From Viola odorata (lineage: Eukaryota > Streptophyta > Magnoliopsida > Malpighiales > Violaceae), in NCBI GenBank assembly GCA_963691705.1, contig OY829542.1, positions 39,852,579-39,916,578 of the forward strand: 64,000 nucleotides of DNA, written 5' to 3'. The notes beneath the pieces were generated by a model. That model made no database searches and was not told the DNA's origin. It worked only from the letters and a program-made list of their open reading frames with translations. Of this stretch, positions 43,612 to 53,697 are shown one piece after another (positions within the stretch are counted from its first letter, which is position 1; the number at the start of each line of letters is the position of its first letter). The position numbers were made by a program, and so were the translations under genes.

Positions 43612-46600
43612 ATTCTAAGAGTTAGATAAGGAAGTACCATCGAGTGTCTCCAGATGATAGGCTCATTTTCCGATAACGCGGGTAACGCGATACGGCCCAT
43701 CCCAGTTTGGACTGAGCTTCCCCACACGTTGACCAGCCGCTCGCTTGTCTCTAAGCACCAGGTCGCCTGCCTTTAGCAACCGTTCTTTGACGCGCCTGTT
43801 ATGATAAAGGGTCATCTTTCATTTGTAATGTTGCATTTTCAGGAGGGTTTCTTCTCGGACCTCCGGTGACGCGTCAAGGTTAGCTCGTAACCTTTCCTCA
43901 TTCAGCTCCTCCCGAAAGTGATCCACTCGTAGGCTCATGGTACCGATTTCTACCGGCGTAACAGCCTCGGTCCTGAAGGCCAATGCGAAAGGTGTTTCTC
44001 CAGTACGTTTTAACGGTCATACGGTACGCCCACATCACCTATGGCAGCTCGTCAGCCCACTTCTTTTTAGACCCCTCCAAGTTTTTCTTAATGCCGCTGA
44101 GGATGCTCCGGTTGGTCACTTCCGCCTGTCCATTGGTTTGCGGGTGAGCGACGGAAGAGAATCGCTGCTCAATCCCGAATTCTCAGCACTGGTCTTTGAA
44201 GAATTGGCTGGTGAACTGTGTTCCGTTATCACTGACTAGGATACGGGGTATGCCAAACCTCATGATGACTTGGTGTTTGAAGAAACGCCAAGTTTTTTCC
44301 TCCGTGATGTTGGCGACCGCTTCAGCTTCTGCCCACTTCGTAAAGTAGTCCACTGCCACTATTACAAATTTCAGTTGAGACCTTACCTTTGGAAACGGGC
44401 CCAGGATATCGATCCCCCATTTAGCAAAAGGACAAGGAGTGATAATCTCAAATATTTCGGTGGCGGGACGTCGAGGAATTTTAGAGAACTCCTGACATTT
44501 CGGCCAAGTTTGCACATAGTTGTGGCAATCTCTCCGGATTGTGGGCCAGTAGAATCCAGATCTGAAAACTTGTGCAGCCAGGGTGCCACCCGACACGTGC
44601 ATACCGCACACCCCTTCGTGAATTTCGCGTAGGGTGTGAAGACCTTCTTGCTCCGTTATACATTTGGCGGCTGGGTGAGAAAAACATCTCCGAACCAAGT
44701 CCCCACCATAGTACGTACAGTGAGCTGCCTATTTCAGCACCCTTTTCTTTTCAGCGATATCCACAAGTAGTTCTTCGTATTTCAAGCATTTGATTACGGG
44801 AACCCGTCAGTCATTCTCGAGTTCTTACACACACAAAGACGCTTGCTCTTCCATGAAAGAAGGTACAGATAACTCATGGTAATACACCCCTTCGGGTATG
44901 GACGCTTCTGGGTTTGCTGCCAGCTTGGCGAGACTGTCAGCTTCAGCGTTGTCCTCTCGGGGAATGTGCTCAAAGCTGACTTGCATGCCTTCTTTCTTTA
45001 TTTCCAACAGCTCTCGCATTACCTTTGCGAGGTACTGGACCATGATGGGCTCCCGAGCCTGAGAGCACCCTAAGACCTGGTCGATTACTAGTTTGGAGTC
45101 ACCACAAATTTTTAGACGCAGGTCTCCTGTTCTTCCGGTATCGTGCCTACCTTTGGAAGAAAGGCTTCTCCCTATCCTGAGTCCGGCTAGTAACGCCTCG
45201 TATTCCGTCACATTATTGGATAATGGCTGCAGGATTCGGATGGCGTATTGTATTCGCATATCGTGCGGCCCATTTATGAAGATTCCTGCTCCAGCCAATT
45301 CTTGGTTTTTAGCTCCATCTACATGAACGATCCAGAGGTCCGTATAAGTTTCCGGGAACGGGAGATCCATGTCGCCCCATTCCTCTTCGGGTACATCTAT
45401 TAACGGATCTTCTGTAAAGGTGCATTCCGCTATAAAATCCGCCAGGATTTGAGCCTTCACAGATGCCCGGGACTGATACCTCAACCCGTATTGCTCGAGT
45501 TCGAGGGCCCAGATTAACATTCTTCCTGAGGACTCAGGCTTTCGAAATATTCTCTTCAGATAACGGGGTAGGACTGAAAGTATCTGTCCATTTTTCGAGT
45601 GGCTTGTATTAGTGCGAACGCTATTTTCTCAATTCGGGGGTATCGCAGCGCCGCATCTTTCAGAACGTGACTTACAAAATATACAGGGCGGTGCGCGTGG
45701 TTATCATCGTGAACGAAGATGACACTAACCACTTCATCGGCAGCGCCAAGGTATAGATATAAATTATCACCCGGTTCCGGCCTGGTCAGCAGTAGGTCAG
45801 ACGATAGGTAATCTTTTAAGCTAATGAATGCCTCTTCACATTTCGGGGTCCACCCGAATGGTGCTTTCTTGCGTATGACTTTGAAGAAAGGGAGGCACTT
45901 CTCACCCTGTTTGGAAATAAATCGCCCTAAGGCGATAATGTGCCCCGTCAGCCTTTGTACCTCCTTAACGGTTCTTGGAGATATCATGTATTGTATGGCT
46001 TTAATCTTTGAGGGGTTAGGCTGGATTCCTTTACGGCTGACTATGTAGCCTAGGAATTTCCCCGTCTGAAACGCAAACATGCATTTTTGGGGTTCAGTTT
46101 CATGCGGTGCCTTTTCATCACATCAAAGACTTCCTTTAGATCCTGCAAGTGATCCTGAAAGTTCGCGCTCTTTACCAATATATCATCAACGTATACTTCC
46201 ACATTCCTTCCTATCTGCTCTTCGAATATTCTGTTTCCCATACGTTAGAACGTCACCCCTGCGTTCTTCAGCCCGAACGGCATCGCCGTATAACAGTAAG
46301 TGGCCTTAGGAGTGATGAAGGCAGTCTTTTCTTCATCTTCAACGGCCATGGGAATTTGGTGGTATCCATAGTTAGCATCAAGTGAGCTTAAATATGCATA
46401 CCCGGCAATCTGATCGACTAGTTGGTCAATACGGGGAAGCGGGTAGCAATCCTTAGGGCAAGCATCGTTTAAATCGGTAAAGTCGATACACATGCGCTAG
46501 TCTCCATTGGGTTTAGGAATGAGAACTGGGTTGGCTAACCAAGTGGGTTATTGAACTTCGCGGATGAACCCCGCATCAAGGAGCTTCGTCACTTCTTCAT

Positions 46601-47270
46601 CAATGGCTAAAGCTTTTTCCATAGAGAACGCACGCTGCTTTTGCTGGACCGGCCTGGCGCCAAGGTCAACATTGAGACGATGTTCGGCTATTTTGCGTGA
46701 TATACCCAGCATGTCTGCGAGTTTCCATGCGAACTCTCCTTGACATTTGTTCAATAACCGGGCCAATTGAAGGTTTTCCTCTAGACTGAGCTTTTCGCTG
46801 ACTAGGAAGCTCGCCTCCTCTATGCCTATCACTGGTACGGGCACCATTTTGTCCAGAGGTTGAGCGCACTTCTCATCACCCTGTTCGTATGGGTCCGCCG
46901 TTATACATACATACCTATCGCAACTCTTTTGAGTCATGAGCAAGTAACATTCTGCCGCCAGTTTTTGGTTGCCCTTTATCGATACCACTCCGTCCCAGGA
47001 GGGGTATTTCATCTTCAGATGCTTCTGAGATATCACCGCTCCAAAGCGGTTGAGAAAAGGTCATCCGAGTATGACATTGTAGGGCAAGTTTAAGTCCACG
47101 ACAAGGAATAACAAATCCTCTGATCGCTTGGAGGTGTCTTCTCTGAAGTATACGGGCAGAGTAGTTATCCCTGTGACAGGGATTGGGACCCCGTCCACCC
47201 CCATTATGGGTTTCTTGCAAGGTATTAACTCGTTGTCGGGTCGTTTCATGAGATTTTATGGCTCTAACGA
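43612..47270 (-). pseudogene. pol: Pol of element B: protease end, RT, RH, aRH, INT, multiply broken
   Basis: A stop near 47256 falls just after the protease motif LIDNGSAVNLFSLE. Further downstream are a lost residue codon at 47063 (stop), stops at 46546, 46498 and 46245, a frame change near 46080 (before MFAFQTGKFLG), a stop at 45556, another at 44825, and disrupted frames in the integrase C-terminus. All domains can still be recognised in the A order: YVDD at about 46182-46193, archaeal-type RNase H 45400-44850, integrase core 44420-44183. The last about 40 bases of coding are deleted at a tat/ctgcac junction. No product is expected. Confidence 0.88.
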
Positions 47271-49329
47271 GAAGAGGTTCACTGCACTCCCGTTATCTAT
47301 AAGAGTTCTTCTGACTCCGTCACTGGCAATGATGGGCGTAACCACCAATGTGTCATTATGTGGATAGACAACGCCTTTTTCGTCCTCTTCTAAGAAGGCT
47401 AATATCATGCGATCTAGGATGCTTATTGCTTCACCTTTCTTTATCGCGCCATCTCGTTTGCGGTTTTCTCCTAACGCGGTCGTTAGTGGCTCTGATTCGT
47501 CTATGTAAGGAATCCCTCCCGCTATGATGTTAATCGTTGGGAAGTCCTTGTCGTCTACCGTGAAAGCTTCTTCACCTCTCCCTCCGGGAGTATTATCCTT
47601 CTGTGGGACGCGAGGGGGTACTTGTCGGTCGTCTGCTATCCTTTTCGTGGGATTATTTCTGGCGTCTTCTCTTACTTTGGTTGCGAATTCTCCCAAGTAA
47701 CCCTCTTCCACCAAAAGTTCTATTGCTGATTTTAAGTCTCTGCATAGTTCTGTAGAATGCCCCCTGGCTTTGTGGAACTTGCAATAAGCATTTTCTCTTC
47801 TCCCTAGAAGCACCCTGGGCTTCACAGGCGCAGGGTAACGGATGGGAAGGTTTCGCTGTTCCACTATCGCTAAAATCTCCGCCCTTGGTAGATTAAGGGA
47901 AGGGAAATCAGGGTCGTACGTCCGACCTTTAGAAGAATCTCCTTGACGCTGAGTAGGGGAACTACCAGGCTTTCCCTTCGAAGTGTTACCTTTCTGCCCA
48001 CTGGAGGTTTTGGGAATATGATCTTTCCGCCGAGCATAATCGTCGGTGAGGCGGTCATCAGGAATGGTAATTGTAGGAGCGTTAGGAATCAGAGGTGTCT
48101 CAGGCGGCATGTTATAGGTTCTATCCCTGTTTTCCTCTTCTTCCATTTTCGCGTAATTATGGGCTTTAAGTCTTAATGCATCTAAAGTCGCGGGAGGGTC
48201 TACCATCAGTGTATCCTTCAATTTACTATAATGGCAGTTCCTTTTCAAGGCTTCTATAGCAAAATCAATGGTAACACCCGACGTTAGTGACATTTCCAGG
48301 TCGAATCGACTGAGAAATTCCTTCAAAGTTTCTTGAGGCATTCGACGTATGTCAAATAACGCGGCGGCGGATTTCCTGATTGGAATCCCTGTACTAAATC
48401 TGCTCCGGAACTTGGATTCCAATTGTGTGAAATTGCTAATAGATCCGCCAGGAAGGCCCTCGAACCAGAGACGTGCGACTACTGATAATGTCATAACAAA
48501 TATTTGGCATAACGCCACATCACTATGCGTCTGAAATTGAACGAAATCCTTCACCTTGTTGACGTGGGAAATGGGATCTCTAGTGCCGTCATAAGTCTCA
48601 GTGGGAAGCTTCACATGTCGACTGACCTTATGGCGTCTTATACGACGGCTAAATGGATGACCCGATGTGTCATCAAGGATTTCACGCGCATGGCGCGGGG
48701 GAGATATTTCCACGTGGCGCCGCTGGTTTCGCGGTTCGGGCGTAAGATGTCGCCTAGGAGACCGGCTGCGGCTCCTGGGCGAATGGGTTCTACGTCTTCT
48801 GCTACTGGATCTCTCGCTGTACTCAGGAGATAAATCTCTATTTGCTTCTTCTCTTCGACCGTCCCAACGGTTTCTGACCCCCTCGGGTGCCGATCCTCTT
48901 AAGGGATGGGACCTTGTGGTACCTGCGGCACATAAGGTTCTACTCGTCCTTGAGTGAGCTGCACAAAATTGATCGGGGGATCTGTTGTAGGTAAAGTTAA
49001 CTGGAGGTTTCCTGTAACAACGGTGACAAGGGCCGCTCGGTGACAATAGATGGCGTGAACATGACACGAGGAGGGACACTCGATCCAGAAATCTCAGGTG
49101 TGATTCTGGCAGCCATTTCAGTCAAATAGTCCAACCGAGAACGAAGGGCTGCTATTTCACTCGCAAAAGGGTGTTCTGTACTGTTTAACACAAATCCCCT
49201 CGGAGGAGGAGTAGAAAAGCTAGATCCCGCCATCTGGGACAACGAAATGGTCGTCTGCGAGGAGAGGGCTTCTCCTGCCGACCTGGTCGACAGATCCGGA
49301 GATTCTGAACTGATTTGTTGCGCTGTCAC
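47256..49329 (-). pseudogene. gag: Gag-protease of element B, one frame change
   Basis: The N-terminus (MTAQQISSESPDLS, 49329) is open to 48997, and the frame shifts near 49000-49080 into the main frame, which runs to 47256. It holds an Arg/Ser-rich stretch (about 48850-48690), the capsid-like domain (SHVNKVKDFVQFQ, LWFEGLPGGSI, LKEFLSRFDLEM), a zinc-knuckle-like YCKFHKARGHSTELC (about 47745-47790) and the protease motif RRTLIDNGSAVNLF (about 47275-47315). The Tat form DNGS replaces the usual D(T/S)G. Confidence 0.82.
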
Positions 49330-49488
49330 AGAAAGATCAACAGTAGCAAAAGGGAATAACTGTCTATGAATTGAAAAAGAGACTAGAGGATGAGGGTCAC
49401 GTCGGCTCCGATTCAGAAGTCATGATCGTTCCGATCTCTGGGTAAAACAAAGCTTGGCTATTAAGGACGCTCACTTAATGTACCAAGA

Positions 49489-49509
49489 CTCTCAACGAGA
49501 GCACCAATT
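49489..49509 (-). other. Primer-binding site of element B (candidate)
   Basis: On the - strand, three bases after the 5' LTR, the sequence is TGGTGCTCTCGTTGAGAG. It starts with TGG as a tRNA 3' end demands. It contains a self-complementary CTCTC/GAGAG pair. I cannot name the tRNA. Confidence 0.6.
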
Positions 49510-50096
49510 TGATAAGATTCGATCTTTGAGACGATCGGAATGATGTCTACTGTTGGTCGGAGTCGCTGTAGATGACATCGGACGCACCTGCAAAGCGCCG
49601 GAGAGGGGGCTCCGGCATAGACACTCCGATGCTTAAGTCAGTAAGTGGTTCAAAAATAGCAGAGGTTCTAGTAGGCAAATTTCGGCTTACTTGATGTTTT
49701 AAAATGGGAGAGTATTTATAGGCCGCTAGGGCGATATCTGGGCGAAAAGGCGATATCCAGGTGAGATAACGCTCTGGATGACGTTACGGGCGATACCTGG
49801 GGATGACGTCATGGGCGATACCTGAGGTGACGTCATGGGTGATGCCTCTGAGGAGGGTGCTGGGGGTGATACCCATGATGATGTCGGGGGCGATAACTCC
49901 ATGGGTCCCCTAGGATGGGATGAACTCGTGCGTCCAGAGACGCGTGAGACCTCCCCCCCACTGATGTCGACCATCCCAGAAAATACCTCATGGTCTAGTA
50001 GCGATAGCTTAGATGTCCGATAAGGCTTATAGGATTCCGCCCTTGGCAGGGATCATAATTACAGCAATGCCCTTAGGATTGTCTTAATTGTTATCA
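49510..50096 (-). repeat. 5' LTR of element B (587 bp)
   Basis: On the + strand it begins TGATAAGATTCG and ends TTAATTGTTATCA, matching 20792-21381 throughout. The - strand TATA box GCCTATAAATA lies at about 49713-49724. It is followed by the right copy of AAATC (50097-50101). Confidence 0.94.
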
Positions 50097-50101
50097 AAAT
50101 C

Positions 50102-51067
50102 CTTGAGCCACCTTTCCCTCAAAGGCTAGTCAACTCTAAGAAGCATGATGAAGACCATGAGATTTTTGAGATGTTTAACAAAGTGCAAGTTAACATCCTT
50201 TTGCTGCAGGCTATTAAAAATATTCCTCGTTATGCTAAATTTTTGAAAAATTGGTGTGCTAACATGTGTAACATGATAGGTGTGAAAAATATTTGTGTAG
50301 GTGATAATGTCACGGCCGCTATGCAGCGAAAACTACCACCGAAGTGCAAGGATAAAGGTATGTTCTCCATCCCATATAAAATCGGTACTACTGATATTGG
50401 TAGAGCTATGTGTGATTCTGGTGCAGGTATCAACGTCATGCCCTTGACGATATACAACAGTCTAGGCCTTCAAAACCTCAAGCCCACCGGGACCACGATC
50501 CAACTACCTAACAAATCCGTCATCCATCCTAAGGGAGTCATGGAGGACGTCTTGGTCCAGGTTCGAGATTTCATATACCCAGCCGACTTCTACGTTCTTG
50601 ACATGGAGGATGCCCAATCTGTCAAGGCCTCGGACATGCTCCTGGGCAGACCATTCCTTAGGACAACAAAAGCCAACAAATCCGTCATCCGTCCCAAGAT
50701 CGAAGTCCATGACGCCTCCATTACTCTTGAGTTCGACGGCGAGACCATCAAGTTCAACATGTTGGAGTCCATGCGATATCCTTCTGAGTTCTCTAGTGTT
50801 AATTTTGTTGATATCGTCGATCCTATTGTTGAGAAAGTTTCTCACTTGCATGCTGATGATCTTCAACATCTTCCCCTCGACAAGAGTATTCCGCTCACCA
50901 TGCTGGACACCTTCGCCTTGACACTTGTGACTTCAGAGCACTCAATTATTGATGTTATTATCCCTATTGTTACAAAGTTTCCGATCTTAACGCTGACAAC
51001 TTTACACATCGTGCCCTCAACGGGAACATCACTACTAATGCATTGGCAAAGGCCCTTGGATGGATGA
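50102..51067 (+). pseudogene. Element D reading frame, right part: Athila-type gag end and protease
   Basis: This continues the frame broken at 20791 and is open throughout to TGA at 51065. Athila-like landmarks are PPFPQRLVNSKK, PRYAKFLK, LQRKLPPKCKD-like (MQRKLPPKCKDKG), the protease motif AMCDSGAGINVMP (about 50405-50445), YPADFYVLDMED, LLGRPFLRT and EFDGETIKFN. From about 50980 the natural reading seems to move to another frame, which ends inside the LTR (51310). No RT or integrase follows. I call it a pseudogene because the left part has a stop and B interrupts it. Confidence 0.8.
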
Positions 51068-51253
51068 CCGTTGAAGTCAAGACACTCTCACCAGCCCTAG
51101 GCGCCCCTCAGCTAGCTCCGGTAGCTTTCGTACCCACTCCTATTGTCCCCAAATCCATGGCACCAACCCCCGCCCTAACTGATACCGACACCGCCTTGAT
51201 TGTCGAGGGCAAGATGCCCAATGCCAATCCAGCTCCACATCATGCCTACGACA

Positions 51254-52184
51254 TGATAGCATATTTCTTGGGCGTGATTTTATCCTCTATTTTAGCCTTT
51301 TTGGGGGCATGATTATGCTAATTAACCCTTATTTCCATCTTTATTGCAGATCGGCGCCAAAAGGGAGAAATATGCGAAAACACATGCTTTCCGAGTGATT
51401 TTTGTGGATTTCAAGCTTCAAGACTAATGTCGAGGTCAAGACACCAACTTTGCCATCGAGGCCTTGCCGTGGTTTCCATCATTGAGCCCTGGACAGACAA
51501 AAAGTGTTATTTCCACGTGTCCTCATTGCCGTACTCCCACGTGTCACCTCTGTTGTCTTCTAGAAGATTCCGCGTAGATCCCCAAGAATATTCTCTTTAG
51601 TTGTCATGCCCTCGAGGCTAGTCTATCATCATGCCCTCGAGGCTAGTCTATCGTCTTGCCCTTAACGTCGTGCGCTTCCAGAATATTCCCAGAATATCCC
51701 CATTCGAACCAAAGATATTTATTTCGTGTATCTAAACTCCTTATCTGGATTGTCATTTTATAATCCCCTAGTTGGCTTTTGTCTTCTTATGGGCAAGAGG
51801 GCTTATATAAGACTTTAGTTTTTAGGGTTTAGAAAACATCACCTACCACATATTCACAGTAAATCTTTTTGTGTGCTTCTCTTCAGTTTTCTCCCCTCCT
51901 CCATTTAGAGGAGGCAGACCAGAACATTTCCAGCAGCCTTGTACATAAACCGGAGCTTTGCTCCGGCCGGTAATATTTACTAATTTTCTCCTTTATCTCT
52001 TCTTTACTTATTATGCTTTCTAGATCTAGATTTGTATATTTTCCAGCATGAGTAGTTGATTTGTCTTGTTCTTAGCAAAGGTTATTTGAAGGTTGCAATG
52101 GGTAGTTAAGATGCCTAAATGTGTTTAATATATTCTTAATGTTGTATTTGGTTGCTTGACGATTTCAATTCGTCTAGGAGTATT
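51254..52184 (+). repeat. 3' LTR of element D, truncated
   Basis: It begins TGATAGCATATTTCTTGG and follows the 5' LTR to about 52155-52184, where aG1 sequence of E takes over. It contains a TATA box (cttatataag, 51802-51811), a 27-bp tandem duplication (gccctcgaggctagtctatc at 51606-51655), and heat-shock elements. No polypurine tract precedes it. Confidence 0.78.
51558..51688 (+). promoter_or_regulatory. Heat-shock elements in the 3' LTR of D
   Basis: Perfect three-unit elements are TTCtaGAAgaTTC at 51558-51570 and TTCcaGAAtaTTC at 51676-51688. A two-unit GAAtaTTC is at 51586-51593. They lie about 115-245 bp before the TATA box. The arrangement differs from the 5' LTR array, but the same element is present. 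Confidence 0.68.
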
Positions 52185-52186
52185 CC

Positions 52187-52320
52187 ATGCTGCAGCAGCG
52201 CAAGGATATGCTGGGTGCTGCCTAAAGGGGATGAGAGCCACCTCCCATGATCTAACTCTGGTCATGGATTCCCTGAGGGACATTCCCGAAGTACCCGATG
52301 ACGCTGGCTCTGACGCCTGA
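52187..52320 (+). pseudogene. aG1 remnant of element E
   Basis: This is the last third of aG1 only, from MLQQRKDML, with a one-base loss after it (ctgggtgctgcc) and the conserved acidic end DDAGSDA before TGA at 52318. Confidence 0.72.
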
Positions 52321-52653
52321 TATTAGTGGCTCCCTTTGAGCCCTTTTTACTTTTCCTCTTGTCATGCCACTGTACTTTTCAGCCATTAGGCCATAATAAA
52401 TAAATTGTTTTTATTATGCCACTTTGCAACTGTTCTTCTTCTTTAATGCGCCCTTTGTCTTTTTTCCATTGGAGGTATTCTTAGCCCAACTGAAAATGAT
52501 TCAGCTACTGGGTGGTTTTCTGGTTGGCTGTTCTGCATTAAATCTACGCCGTTGTTGTCCTGGTAACTGATTGGGCGGTTTTGTGGTTTTCCTTGATTCA
52601 AGTAAGATTTCAATAGGCGTGACTTCAAATCCTTATTTACAGTTCAGGCTGTA

Positions 52654-52725
52654 CACGTGTCCACCCTCAAGGGTCGGGTTGGAAGATCGAAAATCTTTTT
52701 TTCCCGATTTTCTGGCTATTTAAGG
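52654..52725 (+). promoter_or_regulatory. aG2 promoter, element E: G-box and TATA-like box
   Basis: CACGTG at 52654-52659 and ggctatttaagg at 52714-52725 lie about 140 and 75 bp before the aG2 start, as in A. Confidence 0.58.
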
Positions 52726-52795
52726 GGATCCTCTTTCCCTTGTTTTTATTCACCTCCTTGTTCGTTTTTTCCTTTGATAAGTAATCTGCGATCTC

Positions 52796-53227
52796 ATGGT
52801 TGATTCTCATTTTTTAGATACGACCTCACGAGATTCTCCACCAACTCCTCCGACTTCTCCTAATTCGGATAATCCTCCTCCGTCGCCTCCTTCGAGGCCG
52901 CCTGTTCACCGACGGTGTCGCAAGAGGCGGAGGAAAGATGCTGCGAAGGCATCTAGATCATTCTTTGATTCTCTTACTTCTCTCTCTACGAAGGGGGAAG
53001 GAACGTCTTTCCTTCCTAGCGAGTCACCACAAAGGGCTCCCTCTGCCTGCTCAGCCGTTGAAACGGTATCGCCAGCTGTTAAGGAGGAGTCAGATCGATC
53101 GTCAGTTCGCGCAGAGGAGAGGGTTGAGGAACCTTTCCCTCTCGTTGGCGAGGATCCATCGCTTTTAGGTGATGATGATGATGACGTGGTCTACTGCTAT
53201 GGCATCTCCTAGTCTGACGGCGAATAG
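52796..53227 (+). pseudogene. aG2 of element E, late nonsense codon
   Basis: The frame begins MVDSHFLDTTSRDSPPTPPTSP and keeps the basic stretch (HRRCRKRRRKD) and the acidic tail DDDDDVVYCYGIS. A TAG at 53210-53212 stands where A and B have Trp, removing the last residues before the old stop at 53225. The protein may still work if the WSDG end is not needed. Confidence 0.7.
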
Positions 53228-53457
53228 TTGTGCATACCATGCCTCTTTGTAGATGCTGTATGGCTTTCCAAAAATAATAAAATGACGCTTTATTTTCTTT
53301 TCGCTCTCCTGCCGCTTTTCTCCCTTTATTTTTTCAGGTTTCCAGGGTTATCGCGGAAGTGTGCCTTTCGCTGGGTGCAACTGCCTTTCAGGTTTCAATC
53401 AGTAACTGTCTTCTCCAAAAGACACTGATGACTGCCCACGCATCCTTTTCCACTCTG

Positions 53458-53511
53458 CACGTGTTTTGTTTTTACAGGCTGTTTCTTTTTTAGGTTTAAC
53501 CTTTATAAGGA
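53458..53511 (+). promoter_or_regulatory. aG3 promoter, element E: G-box and TATA box
   Basis: CACGTG at 53458-53463 and cctttataagg at 53500-53510 precede the aG3 start (53698) by about 240 and 190 bp, as in B. Confidence 0.6.
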
Positions 53512-53697
53512 ATTCGCTCTTCTCTTTTAGTACTTTTGCTAATATTTTGAAATTCTTCGTATTTTCTCTCTTCTGTGCTTCTTTCTTCCCGAGGGGTTTT
53601 ACTGCAATTGCTCGCCGGTGCCGACGGCCTGTTTACTGGCTCTTTGCTCCAGGTATTTTGTTTCTCTATCGCCATAGCTTTACTTTTCCAGTTCATT

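Larger units (their letters stand above)
20792..50096 (-). mobile_element. Element B: full-length Tat-lineage retrotransposon carrying four antisense genes and a nested element
   Basis: Both LTRs, TG..CA ends and a perfect AAATC duplication are visible. On the - strand: 5' LTR (50096-49510), primer-binding site, gag, protease, RT, RH, aRH and INT (to about 43612), tandem repeats, aG4 to aG1 (on the + strand), 3' LTR (21381-20792). Without the 13.2 kb insert F, it is about 16.1 kb. By eye the LTRs differ at roughly 30 of 590 bases plus small gaps. All its coding frames but aG2 are broken. Confidence 0.95.
18631..52184 (+). mobile_element. Element D: Athila-like gag/protease-only LTR retrotransposon, split by element B
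   Basis: The 5' LTR (18631-20161) is followed by an Athila-type primer-binding site, a coding frame that is split at codon boundary by B (20791/50102), and a 3' LTR starting at 51254 and truncated near 52184. Without B, the element is about 4.2 kb. Only leader, gag-end and protease coding is present; capsid core, RT, RNase H and integrase are missing, so it would need enzymes from a relative. The two LTRs differ by clearly more than those of B, which fits the nesting order or a recombinant origin. D lies in the RNase H region of C. Confidence 0.8.

Noticed and set aside
51043..51312. Independent Pro-rich 89-codon gene at the end of D
   Set aside because: It is the shifted continuation of the D frame and ends inside the LTR.
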